Positions 35,540-43,634 of a DNA stretch of 64,000 bases are shown here, in pieces. A model generated the notes under the pieces. The model made no database searches, was not told the DNA's origin, and worked only from the letters and a program-made list of their open reading frames with translations. A program made the position numbers and the translations under genes. Numbering within the stretch: the first letter of the stretch is position 1; the number at the start of each line of letters is the position of its first letter. Source of the DNA: Desulforamulus reducens MI-1 (GTDB taxonomy: Bacteria; Bacillota; Desulfotomaculia; Desulfotomaculales; Desulfotomaculaceae); the NCBI RefSeq assembly GCF_000016165.1, contig NC_009253.1:2080332-2144331 (forward strand). The letters are read 5' to 3'.

Positions 35540-36870
35540 TGGGCCAACTCTCCCATCAAATCATACTCTAATGCCCTATTAATCTTTACTTTAACAAAAT
35601 CACCAATCCGTAATGGTCTTGAACTGGTAAATTCTACGGTACCATCAATCTCCGGCGCATCATAGGAAGAACGACCGGTATAAACCCCTTTGCTTTGGTC
35701 CGTTACCTCTTCAACTACAACTTCTATTTCTTGGCCAATTCTTTTCTGATTTTGCGAAAGGGATATCTCCCTTTGCAATTTCATCGCCCTATGATAACGT
35801 TCTTGTTTTATTCTGCCATGAATTTGATTAGGCATTTCTGCTGCCGGGGTTCCTTCCTCCTGAGAATATGTAAATACACCAGCCCTATCAAATTTTACTT
35901 CTTCCATAAAATCTAGTAGTTCTTTAAAATGTTCCTCAGTTTCCCCTGGGAAACCAACAATGAAAGATGTCCGAATAACAATACCTGGTATTTCAGTTCG
36001 TAACTTTTGAATAAGTATCCGTGCTTGTTGTTTCGTAACAGGGCGTTTCATAGCCCTCAAAATATCATTTGCTGCATGCTGCATTGGTAAATCAATGTAT
36101 TTACATATATTGGGGTTTTCCGCCATAGCCTTAATTAATTGATCCGTAAAACGATTAGGGTAACAATATAGTAATCGAATCCATTGAAGACCCTGGATGG
36201 GTCCCAATCTTTCTAATAACTGGTCCAGTCGATATTCACCGTATAAATCCAACCCGTAACGTGTGGTGTCTTGGGCAATTAAAATAATCTCTCTCACGCC
36301 CTTTTCCACCAAATCCTTAACTTCTGCTTCAATGGATTCAATGGGCCTGCTACGGAATTTACCTCGGATATCCGGTATAGCGCAGTAAGCGCACCGGTTA
36401 TCACAACCCTCTGCAATTTTTACGTAGGCAGTATAAGAGGGTGTACTTAACAAACGGGGCGAATGCTCATCATAGATATATAAAAGGTCCTCGACTCGGG
36501 TGTGTCTATCCTTGCCTTCCAAAGCGTGATTAACTACTTCTACAATATTACTGACATGTCCTGGACCAAGGATAACATCAATTTCTGGAATTTCTTCCAG
36601 TAGTTCCTTTGAATATCTTTGTGCTAAACAGCCTGTAACAATAAGCGCCTTACATTTGCCCCTCTCCTTATATTGTGCCAATTCAAAGATATGCCGTATG
36701 GATTCTTCCTTGGCGGATTCAATAAAGCCGCATGTGTTAACAATTAAAGCATCGGCATTTGCTTCGTTATTGGTTATTGTAAAATTATTTTCCCGGAGTA
36801 GACCTAGCATAACCTCTGAATCCACCAGGTTTTTTGGGCATCCCAAGCTTAATAATCCGATAGAGGGCAT
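35536..36870 (-). CDS. rimO: Ribosomal protein S12 methylthiotransferase RimO
   Basis: A 444-aa radical-SAM enzyme that adds a methylthio group to an aspartate of ribosomal protein S12. It has the N-terminal UPF0004 domain with three cysteines (SLGCPKNLVDSE, VNTCGFIESA, TGCLAQRY), the radical-SAM cluster motif GCDNRCAYCAIP, and a C-terminal TRAM domain (about 375-440). The gene order rimO-pgsA-(FtsH-like pair)-cinA-recA fits a conserved Firmicutes string. Confidence 0.96.
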   Translation of the reverse strand: MPSIGLLSLGCPKNLVDSEVMLGLLRENNFTITNNEANADALIVNTCGFIESAKEESIRHIFELAQYKERGKCKALIVTGCLAQRYSKELLEEIPEIDVILGPGHVSNIVEVVNHALEGKDRHTRVEDLLYIYDEHSPRLLSTPSYTAYVKIAEGCDNRCAYCAIPDIRGKFRSRPIESIEAEVKDLVEKGVREIILIAQDTTRYGLDLYGEYRLDQLLERLGPIQGLQWIRLLYCYPNRFTDQLIKAMAENPNICKYIDLPMQHAANDILRAMKRPVTKQQARILIQKLRTEIPGIVIRTSFIVGFPGETEEHFKELLDFMEEVKFDRAGVFTYSQEEGTPAAEMPNQIHGRIKQERYHRAMKLQREISLSQNQKRIGQEIEVVVEEVTDQSKGVYTGRSSYDAPEIDGTVEFTSSRPLRIGDFVKVKINRALEYDLMGELAQ

Positions 36871-36943
36871 AACATTTCCTTTCGTTGTTAGAAGAATTTT
36901 TCGTAATAAGTATAAATCAGTGCTACTAACCTGTCAAAGAGAA

Positions 36944-37444
36944 CTAAATGGTTCTATAATTTGTAAACTCAACTGGTATATCCAGTTCCGTCCCCTTAAC
37001 AACATTGATTGCTAGTTGCAAATCATCCCTGTTCTTTCCAGAAACCCTTACCTGATCACCTTGTACAGATGCTTGAACTTTTACCTTACTATCTTTTATA
37101 GCTTTAACAATCTTTTTAGCAATATCTTGTTCTATGCCCTGCACTAGGGTCACTACCTGTCGTACAGTATCTCCAGCAGCAGATTCTACTTTACCATATC
37201 GAAGAGCTTTTAGGTTGATTCCCCGCTTAATAAGTTTACTTTCCAGTATATCAATTACGTTACGAAGTTTAAAATCGTCATCACTAATTAAAGTTATCTC
37301 GGGTTTATTTTCAAAAATAATTCTACTTTTACTTCCTCTAAAATCAAAACGGGTTTCTATTTCCCTTAACGCCTGATTCACAGCATTAAGTACTTCCTGC
37401 ATATCCACACGGCTGACAATATCAAAACTATTCTCTTTAGCCAT
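36944..37444 (-). CDS. YajQ family nucleotide-binding protein
   Basis: A 166-aa protein of the YajQ/UPF0234 family. It has [24 protein letters not shown], the duplicated ferredoxin-like folds, and [33 protein letters not shown]. Members bind cyclic di-GMP or other nucleotides. The ATG at 37444 is used, with AGGAGGGG 6 nt upstream. A consensus promoter (TTGACA-16-TATAAT) lies in front. Confidence 0.93.
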   Translation of the reverse strand: MAKENSFDIVSRVDMQEVLNAVNQALREIETRFDFRGSKSRIIFENKPEITLISDDDFKLRNVIDILESKLIKRGINLKALRYGKVESAAGDTVRQVVTLVQGIEQDIAKKIVKAIKDSKVKVQASVQGDQVRVSGKNRDDLQLAINVVKGTELDIPVEFTNYRTI

Positions 37445-37482
37445 ATACAACCCCTCCTAGTTGCTATCACTTAAATAATAAA

Positions 37483-37510
37483 ATTATATCATAATGGATA
37501 ATGTTGTCAA
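37483..37510 (-). promoter_or_regulatory. Consensus sigma-A promoter of the YajQ gene
   Basis: TTGACA (37505-37510), 16 nt, TATAAT (37483-37488), both exact, about 39 bp before the start. Confidence 0.85.
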
Positions 37511-37555
37511 AAAACCATTTGTTTTCATGGCCTATCAGAAAACAAAAAACTTTAC

Positions 37556-37633
37556 GAGACACCAGGGCAACTAAGGCTAACACTGGCTCTTAACAGTTCT
37601 CGTACCTTATGGGGTATGGCACCAGCCAAGTTT
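37556..37633 (-). repeat. Dispersed structured repeat, copy D (partial, diverged)
   Basis: Matches copy A in the part GGGCAACTAAGGCT...CTCGTACC...GGGGTATGGC...CCAAGTTT but lacks the second hairpin and has an altered centre. It lies just upstream of the DprA-like gene and faces it in opposite orientation. Confidence 0.7.
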
Positions 37634-37665
37634 CCTTTGTTATAATAATTCTGGAGGTCTTTAAA

Positions 37666-38244
37666 ATGTATCATTATCTCGGCTTTTTTCCAGAAAACAA
37701 AGAAATCATTGCCATTATCGGTCCCAGAAGGCCTATAAAAGGGTCTTCTGCATCAGAAATACTTCAGCACCAACGTGACTGTGATATAGCCTATCATCTG
37801 GCCCAGCAAGCTGCTAGAAAAGATGTTGTGGTTCTCTCTGGTTTAGCCACAGGTATTGACACAGCAGCTCATTTAGGTTGTCTTGATGCAGGTGGAATAA
37901 CAGTGGCCGTTGTACCTTTCGGATTGTCCGCACCTATTTCTCCAGCCGAAAATCGTAGTCTTTTTCACCAAATAGTACACAAAGGCGGGTGCATTGTCAG
38001 TCAATTTAAGCCAAAGCAACCAGCAGCTAAATGGACCTTTATTGTCCGGGATAAAACACAGGCAGAACTTTCGTCAAAAATCGTTGTAGTGGGCACCTTT
38101 CCTCCGAATGGACTCATTGTCGGAGGGACAAGGCACTGTGCCCTATGGGGAAGAAAAATGGGCAAGCCATTATTTCACTATAGAGAATTCAATGGTCAAT
38201 ATGTGATTTACAAAGATCAGCAGGTTAGCATTGGTGAAATTTAA
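37666..38244 (+). CDS. Stand-alone DprA/Smf-like Rossmann protein
   Basis: A 192-aa protein with the DprA core: IAIIGPRRP, then SGLATGIDTAAHLGCLDAGG (the SGxARGIDxxAH signature), VVPFGLSAPISPAENRSLF, and IVRDKTQAELSSKIVVVGTFPPNGLIVGG. It lacks the N-terminal SAM-like and C-terminal winged-helix parts of full DprA (about 300-370 aa), and the usual RNR motif reads RDK. It could be a single-strand DNA binder that loads RecA or a related DprA-like nucleotide-binding protein. GGAGG lies 8 nt before ATG 37666. Confidence 0.72.
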   Translation: MYHYLGFFPENKEIIAIIGPRRPIKGSSASEILQHQRDCDIAYHLAQQAARKDVVVLSGLATGIDTAAHLGCLDAGGITVAVVPFGLSAPISPAENRSLFHQIVHKGGCIVSQFKPKQPAAKWTFIVRDKTQAELSSKIVVVGTFPPNGLIVGGTRHCALWGRKMGKPLFHYREFNGQYVIYKDQQVSIGEI

Positions 38245-38408
38245 ATCTTAGACCGACTTATCATCTGTTTAGAAAGTTATAGTATAGGGAAATAATAAAC
38301 CTATCATAAAATTAGGTAATAGTTAAAAATGTCAAATTTTTTTGTCAATGGGTTGCAATTTTTTTCACATTCCCATACCATATATGTAAATCTGGAAGGA
38401 GTGGTTAA

Positions 38409-38672
38409 ATGTTAACGGTCAGGAGACTTTCATTGGAAGAAATTTTGGATCTTGAATGGCTCGCTTTATTAGTAGATCAAGTATTGGAATATAATTATTA
38501 TACTGTCCCTCTGGAGGAAAAACACTTAAAGATGATTCAGTTGTCTGTTAACGGTTCTTTGGACATGGAAACTATTGCAAGCTATATTGTGGATTACCTT
38601 TCTCCCGAAGCCATTAATTTTAACTATCAATATAAAGATCATTCATCACTAAGCCAAGACGAAGTTGGGTAA
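38409..38672 (+). CDS. Small acidic hypothetical protein
   Basis: An 87-aa protein (MLTVRRLSLEEILDLEWLALL...) with helical, acidic character and no membrane span or known motif. A strong ribosome site AAGGAG lies 8 nt before the ATG. It is in the same direction as the DprA-like gene, 165 bp apart. The family is unknown. Confidence 0.6.
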   Translation: MLTVRRLSLEEILDLEWLALLVDQVLEYNYYTVPLEEKHLKMIQLSVNGSLDMETIASYIVDYLSPEAINFNYQYKDHSSLSQDEVG

Positions 38673-38694
38673 AACTAAAATTTCTATAAATACC

Positions 38695-38723
38695 TTGGCC
38701 AACAAACTTAATTATGGTATACT
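38695..38723 (+). promoter_or_regulatory. Possible promoter of the 52-aa membrane protein gene
   Basis: TTGGCC (38695-38700), 17 nt, TATACT (38718-38723), with a weak -35, about 33 bp before the TTG start. Confidence 0.45.
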
Positions 38724-38755
38724 TTACCCCAAATGGTACAAGGTGGTATCAATAA

Positions 38756-38914
38756 TTGAGCAAACATTTAAATTTTAAAATCATATTTAGCGCCATTGGT
38801 TTTTTTTTAATTGGGTTAAGTATGTTCTTTCCTGATCGTTCCTGGTTAATTATATCTGGTGCAATTATATTTACCATTGGCATGGTGAGAAAACCCAAGA
38901 GAAATAAGCGGTAA
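38756..38914 (+). CDS. Small two-span membrane protein, 52 aa, TTG start
   Basis: The TTG at 38756 follows AAGGTGG by about 9 nt. The protein has a first span about 9-24 (IFSAIGFFLIGLSMF), a turn FPDRSW, a second span about 31-43, and a strongly basic end (VRKPKRNKR). A promoter-like pair precedes it and a clear terminator follows, so it looks like a real single-gene unit despite its size. No family is recognised. Confidence 0.55.
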   Translation: MSKHLNFKIIFSAIGFFLIGLSMFFPDRSWLIISGAIIFTIGMVRKPKRNKR

Positions 38915-38945
38915 TACCCGGCAAAGTTGCACGGGTATTTTTTAT
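38913..38945 (+). terminator. Terminator after the 52-aa gene
   Basis: AATACCCG pairs with CGGGTATT around an 11-nt loop, followed by TTTTTA on the plus strand. Just beyond it (38948-38985) is a short stretch related to the dispersed repeat hairpin (AATCGGAAAG...CTTTCCGA, CCAAGTT). Confidence 0.85.
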
Positions 38946-39099
38946 CTTCAAATCGGAAAGTAACTTTCCGAGCCAAGTTAAAGCTCCAAAATAACCAATT
39001 TTTGGTTATACCGCTTGAGCTGCTATGTTGCCTGAATGCCTAATCACTCGGAAAGCGTTATCACTGCTGTATACTCCAATAAAAAGCTAGATTTTAGGG

Positions 39100-40755
39100 T
39101 GCAGTTAATAAGACCCATCTTTTTTGGATCAGTGATATCATATTTGATTAATTCGATTAGTCTCGAGTTTGTTTAACCTGAACTTACGGCAACCCATGCC
39201 TGTATGCAAAGGAATTCTTGTAATTTTTCCTTAGCATTCTTCAATGCCTTTTGCAGCCAGGGATTAGGGGCTAACTTTATATGGCGGTAACGGTTGTTGC
39301 CTACAATGTTCCCAGGTACATTCAGTATTTTACGGCGGATAGTGGGCACTTCAGCACGGCTGTCTTTGCCATCCAATAAGGCCAAGCGAAACCAGTTGAG
39401 AAGGTTATACGATAATACTTTGAGCCACATAAAGGCTTTGTTTCGATCCATCTCTGCTTGGCTCATTTTTTCAAAGCCTAAGCCAACCTTGAGTTCATCA
39501 ATTTTGTTTTCGATATTGCAACGCTTATTGTATTCGTGCCATACCTCCTCTGGGTTGTGCTCGTCACTAGAAGTAATTATCACCTGGTAGTCGAATGTCT
39601 TCAGGTCAAAGTTAAGTTGATCGCCGCATGCCTTAGGTTCTTGAGTTTCACGGATAAATACAAACCTGCGGGCTTTGGACCATTTAGGTAATGGAATGGT
39701 GATTTCTGCTGCAGCATAATGGTTGCTCAAAGACTGCCACTGGTTCTGGTCATCAAGGTATTTAATGACCTTTCTCATATTACTGGTGAGTTTAGCCTTA
39801 CAAATATACTCGATGCCCTGTTCTTCCAGGTAGGCAAAGTTATCCTCATCAAAGAAACCTTTATCTATGCGGATACCTTTTACGAGGATATTCTGGGCAG
39901 CTAAGATCTCTAATGTCTCTTTAAGGAATTCCATAAATTGGCCATTGCTGGCGACGTTCCCACTATATAACCCGGCATTGACTAGTTCGCAAGTTCCAGA
40001 GATAAATGCTACCTTTACCTTGTAGGAAGGCCTCCCGTGGTACCGAGGATTGTAACCGACTTTTGATCCTTCCTGTTTCCCAAAAACAGTGAGGACACTG
40101 TCATCAATATCTAGCCAGACTTCACGGGGCTGATCGGATTTGGCCTTTAAGGACAGCATTTCCTGATTCACCAGAGGCAATTGGTTTAATGCCTCCTGCT
40201 CACAGATAAGAGATAGAAAGTTCCGCAAAGTGCTTTCGTCAGGCACTTGTGTTACTTCTTTAATTTTCTGGTATCCAGGGTCAGTTTGCAGAGCATTCAT
40301 ATGAGAAAACCGTAATAATCCCAAGGAAAGGGCATCAATGATTGTATCTAACAACCCTGTATCAGAGTATTTACAGTTATGATGTCGCTTAAGGGAAACC
40401 CCTTTAAGCATACCCTTGAAATCAATGGCTTGCTTAAACGCCTCTAGTATGCCAAAATTTCCATAAGCAGTTACAGAAGTATTGTCAAAGCTAATCGGAA
40501 GATCACTTTTGCTAGTCAGGCGTTGAAGAGAATGTAATTTCTTCTGATATTTACGTTCCAAATCACGTCGTTGTTGACGGGTCAAAGTTTCAAGTTGATT
40601 TGTGGTAATAAATTGTGATACCATCATTTCAGAGGGTCACCATCCTTTTGGAATGTTTTGTTTGGACGCTAAACAATTCCGTAGAAGGGGCGGTGTACCC
40701 TCTTTTTCTGTCAAATTTTTTACAACAAAAAATGGTTATTAGACCTTGATGTTAT
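39100..40755 (-). mobile_element. IS1380-family insertion element (ends approximate)
   Basis: The element contains one IS1380-type transposase. Weakly similar ends (AATAAGACCCATCTTTTTTG near 39105 and, inverted, AATAACCATTTTTTG near 40735) may be its terminal repeats, but they are not convincing and no target duplication was identified. It lies between small accessory genes. Confidence 0.5.
39173..40627 (-). CDS. IS1380-family transposase
   Basis: A 484-aa DDE (IS4-fold) transposase of the IS1380 family. It has the first catalytic Asp in VWLDIDDSVLTVFG, GYNPRYHGRPSYK typical of the family, a second Asp in IRIDKGFFDED, and the YREK-like signature YNKRCNIENKIDELKVGLG with the catalytic Glu. 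The frame is intact and full length for the family. The ribosome site is weak. The terminal repeats could not be firmly placed. Confidence 0.93.
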   Translation of the reverse strand: MMVSQFITTNQLETLTRQQRRDLERKYQKKLHSLQRLTSKSDLPISFDNTSVTAYGNFGILEAFKQAIDFKGMLKGVSLKRHHNCKYSDTGLLDTIIDALSLGLLRFSHMNALQTDPGYQKIKEVTQVPDESTLRNFLSLICEQEALNQLPLVNQEMLSLKAKSDQPREVWLDIDDSVLTVFGKQEGSKVGYNPRYHGRPSYKVKVAFISGTCELVNAGLYSGNVASNGQFMEFLKETLEILAAQNILVKGIRIDKGFFDEDNFAYLEEQGIEYICKAKLTSNMRKVIKYLDDQNQWQSLSNHYAAAEITIPLPKWSKARRFVFIRETQEPKACGDQLNFDLKTFDYQVIITSSDEHNPEEVWHEYNKRCNIENKIDELKVGLGFEKMSQAEMDRNKAFMWLKVLSYNLLNWFRLALLDGKDSRAEVPTIRRKILNVPGNIVGNNRYRHIKLAPNPWLQKALKNAKEKLQEFLCIQAWVAVSSG

Positions 40756-40889
40756 TGGGTTTTTAAACTTTACTTTCCGTATCTAAGTTTATAGTATACC
40801 TTATTTATTTTTTCAAATCATGATAAACAGGAGTAAAAACAAAATGAAAACGGAAAAATAAAATAAAATCATCTGGAGGTGATTGTTTT

Positions 40890-41078
40890 ATGATGCGTAA
40901 TAACACGTGGAGATATCCTAATCTTGGCTTCTGGGTAGTTCATGTTGCATCTTTGGCTGCAATGGGATATTTAGCATACAAAGCCAAGGATTGCAGTTGT
41001 GACATTGATTATTCAGAAAACCAATCCTTCTCCAACAAAATGCCCCAGAATCAGGAACCTCAGGTTGACCAGTTTTAA
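40890..41078 (+). CDS. Small membrane-anchored protein
   Basis: A 62-aa protein with an excellent ribosome site (GGAGGTGA, 7 nt before ATG ATG). It has one hydrophobic segment (about 12-28, LGFWVVHVASLAAMGYL), a Cys pair (DCSCDID) and a polar Gln/Asn-rich tail. It stands alone between the IS1380 element and a perfect terminator. No family is recognised. Confidence 0.6.
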   Translation: MMRNNTWRYPNLGFWVVHVASLAAMGYLAYKAKDCSCDIDYSENQSFSNKMPQNQEPQVDQF

Positions 41079-41195
41079 AGTATAACTTGATATTTTTTTT
41101 TAGAAAAACATAGTTTGTATAATCCTCTAATGTTTTAAATCCCGAGGCAACCTTCGTATCTCTAGTACATTTAGGGAGGTCAATACTTCCTATAT

Positions 41196-41233
41196 ACTAA
41201 AAATAACCCGACTTAAGTCGGGTTATTTTTAGT
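41196..41233. terminator. Perfect palindromic terminator
   Basis: A 38-bp fully palindromic sequence, ACTAAAAATAACCCGACTT and its complement, with A/T ends. It works in either direction between the two small plus-strand genes. Confidence 0.9.
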
Positions 41234-41268
41234 ATAATATAGGTTAAAATACGCAAGAGGTGATCATA

Positions 41269-41574
41269 ATGCATATTCTTTGGTTATTAATGGGAGTCTT
41301 GGGCGCTTTATGGATATTTTGGGATACACGTAAACAGGGTTATTCCTTTGAATCTTCTTTTCGGTGGGCACTAGGTACTTTTTTTGTACCCGCAGCAGTC
41401 ATCCCTTTTTACCTCTTCCAATCCAACATAAGAGAAAAGAGGCATAAAAGCTATAATAAGGGACCTGTGGATATTACCGCAAATATTCTTTTGAAATGTC
41501 CCCATTGCGGAATTTTCTACGAAGGAAATCCAGAAAGGTGTCCCAACTGTAAAGCCCTTGTTAAAGATGAATAA
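41269..41574 (+). CDS. Membrane protein with C-terminal zinc ribbon
   Basis: A 101-aa protein with two membrane spans (about 2-18 and 39-52). It ends in a zinc-ribbon with two CPxC knuckles (CPHCGIFYEG, CPNCKAL). The ATG at 41269 follows AGAGGTGA. The ribbon would lie in the cytoplasm. It is convergent with rodZ, with only 15 bp between the stops. Confidence 0.7.
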   Translation: MHILWLLMGVLGALWIFWDTRKQGYSFESSFRWALGTFFVPAAVIPFYLFQSNIREKRHKSYNKGPVDITANILLKCPHCGIFYEGNPERCPNCKALVKDE

Positions 41575-41589
41575 GGAGCTTAGTCTCCC

Positions 41590-42348
41590 CTATCCCTGTG
41601 TTAATTTAGGATCTTCGCCAGCGTTAAATGGTATTCTTACAACCTTACCATTTTCTCCGAGACGGCCAAGGTTCTTTCCGTTGACATTCACTTCTACTAC
41701 ACCGGCATTTCCCACATGAAGAAAGATCTTCTCCTGAGCTTTAAAGTCTTTCATTTCCCCTGCTCCTACCAAACCACTAAAGACGGTATTACCATCCGCT
41801 TCAACTTGCATCCAACTTTGTTTTTCAGTAACTTTCAAAACAACCCTTACCCCATCCATTTCCTGTGGGGTGCGGGGTTTTGTGGGTACATTAATTTGAC
41901 TAGGTGTCTTTTCTGCTGAACTATTTAAATTATCCTGTGCTGTCTTAGGTAAATCCGGCTTGTTATCTTTTGTTTGACCACTGTTATTATAAAAGGTGTT
42001 AAAGGCTAGCAATGATACAATGGCCAGTCCTGCTGCAACATATCTCCACATTTTGTTCCCTGAAATAACAGGTTCTGGGTCAGCTTGTTTTTTTTCTTCA
42101 ACAGGAGGTTGATTATCCTGTGTGATTTGGCCATATTCTTCCATGATTTCTTCTGTATTAATCTCAAGATATTTTGCATAGGTTCTTAAGAAGGCCTTTG
42201 CATACACAGGCCCAGGCAAAATATCAAATTCTTCATTTTCTAAGGCTTCAAGATATTTCGCTCTAATCTTGGTTGCCTCTTCTAAGTATTCAAACGAGTA
42301 ACCCTTTTCTTTTCTTGCGCTCCTTAAAGCTTCCCCTACTGCCACCAT
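41590..42348 (-). CDS. rodZ: RodZ-like cell-shape protein
   Basis: A 252-aa membrane protein. The N-terminal HTH_25 domain (GEALRSARKEKGYSFEYLEEATKI) is followed by the typical LENEEFDILPGPVYAKAFLRTYAKYL, a span about 100-118, a Pro/Thr/Asn-rich linker, and a DUF4115 domain (SWMQVEADGNTVFSG). RodZ links MreB filaments to the envelope. The start at 42348 has GGAGGTGACG in front. The mnmH 3' end overlaps it by 59 bp. Confidence 0.92.
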   Translation of the reverse strand: MVAVGEALRSARKEKGYSFEYLEEATKIRAKYLEALENEEFDILPGPVYAKAFLRTYAKYLEINTEEIMEEYGQITQDNQPPVEEKKQADPEPVISGNKMWRYVAAGLAIVSLLAFNTFYNNSGQTKDNKPDLPKTAQDNLNSSAEKTPSQINVPTKPRTPQEMDGVRVVLKVTEKQSWMQVEADGNTVFSGLVGAGEMKDFKAQEKIFLHVGNAGVVEVNVNGKNLGRLGENGKVVRIPFNAGEDPKLTQG

Positions 42349-43417
42349 CGTCACCTCCGATTTTCGCTGGTATACCATACTCGGGTAAAGATGTTACCCA
42401 ATTCGCAATTATACCTGTGGCTTCATTTAAATCATCACAATCAACAGATAAATCATATTCATCGTTGGGTGAATCAGGATATTTATATAGAGGATCGTAA
42501 TACTTTGTTAAAAGGTAAGGAATAACCTCCTCAAACTTTCTTTCATCGATCTTTTGATTTAATTCTTCTACAGTTTTGTTTCCAAGAGACTTCTTTAATA
42601 GGGCTGTACTTAACTTCAGCATTTCAATATTATTATCAGGGCCCTTTGTATATTCATCTATAATCCTTTGCACCCGCTTCTCTATTGAAGCATACATTAA
42701 AACTCGATAACCCTGTGACATGGCGTTGAAAACTGAAGTTGGTACGATTAGTTTACCCACTCTGCGACTTTCACACTCTACAGCTACCATTCCTTTATCT
42801 TCTGCTCTTATAAGGGTTTGTACAATACTTGACTCAAAATCCTTTTGGGAAGGTGATTCTGGCAAACCAATCTTACCATAGGCTGATCCTCTATGACAGG
42901 CAATAGATTCTAAATCTAAAACAGGTATGCCAAACCTATTTAAGTTATTTAAAACAATGGTTTTCCCTACTCCGGTTAAACCATGTAAAACAATGCATTT
43001 ATGCGGTATCAAGTCCTGATCTAAATAAGCATGTATATGCTTACGATAAGCTTTATAACCACCCTGTATCCGATAAAGGTTTATGCCTAGGGTATTTAAG
43101 ATCGAGGCTGCATATTTGCTACGCATTCCTCCACGCCAACAGTAAAGAAAAACCGTTTTATCCTTAGCCAATTTTGAAATATCATCATATAGTGCCGGAA
43201 GTTTTGGGCTTGCAATTTCTAAACCCAATCTTTTGGCGGCTTCCGTCCCAACCTGTTTGTATACTATGCCAACCTTTGCCCTTTCTTCATTTGTAAATAA
43301 AGGAATGTTTATTGCACCAGGAATCGAACCTTCTGCAAATTCTCCCTCTGACCGTAAATCAATAAAACAAGCATCATTTTGTTGTAAAGCTTGATTAATG
43401 AAAATATCTTTTAGCAT
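42290..43417 (-). CDS. mnmH: tRNA 2-selenouridine synthase
   Basis: A 375-aa enzyme that replaces sulfur with selenium in the wobble 2-thiouridine of some tRNAs, using selenophosphate. The rhodanese domain has the catalytic Cys93 in LYCWRGGMRS, followed by a P-loop HGLTGVGKTIVL (146-153). It points to selenium use by the organism; selD and selA are not in this window. The end (GGDDGGSRGSFKERKKRKG) overlaps the start of rodZ by 59 bp in another frame, which is unusually long. Confidence 0.93.
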   Translation of the reverse strand: MLKDIFINQALQQNDACFIDLRSEGEFAEGSIPGAINIPLFTNEERAKVGIVYKQVGTEAAKRLGLEIASPKLPALYDDISKLAKDKTVFLYCWRGGMRSKYAASILNTLGINLYRIQGGYKAYRKHIHAYLDQDLIPHKCIVLHGLTGVGKTIVLNNLNRFGIPVLDLESIACHRGSAYGKIGLPESPSQKDFESSIVQTLIRAEDKGMVAVECESRRVGKLIVPTSVFNAMSQGYRVLMYASIEKRVQRIIDEYTKGPDNNIEMLKLSTALLKKSLGNKTVEELNQKIDERKFEEVIPYLLTKYYDPLYKYPDSPNDEYDLSVDCDDLNEATGIIANWVTSLPEYGIPAKIGGDDGGSRGSFKERKKRKGLLV

Positions 43418-43474
43418 ATTGTCTTACTTCCTTGTCGCATCTATTCTAGTTTTTCTTTTTTTATCCTGCAAAAA

Positions 43475-43520
43475 GAATTAGATAAAAAACCCTATGACTT
43501 TAGGATTTCCTATCTAATTC
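43475..43520 (-). terminator. Hairpin between ftsK and mnmH
   Basis: GAATTAGATA pairs with TATCTAATTC. Inside, the minus strand reads CCTA-AAGTCA-TAGG followed by GTTTTTTAT, a smaller terminator-like hairpin. It probably ends the ftsK transcript, although regulation of mnmH is also possible. Confidence 0.6.
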
Positions 43521-43599
43521 GCCAAAATTCTATCGCCACTCTACATTTAGGCATATTTAGGTAATGTTAATCAAAGTCAGTATAGCATGCACATCAATA

Positions 43600-43626
43600 A
43601 TGGTCAACTTATGCAAGTTGACCATT
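43600..43626. terminator. Hairpin after ftsK
   Basis: ATGGTCAACTT-ATGCA-AGTTGACCAT is a strong stem 8 bp after the ftsK stop, but its U-tail is poor. Confidence 0.55.
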
Positions 43627-43634
43627 ATATAAAG

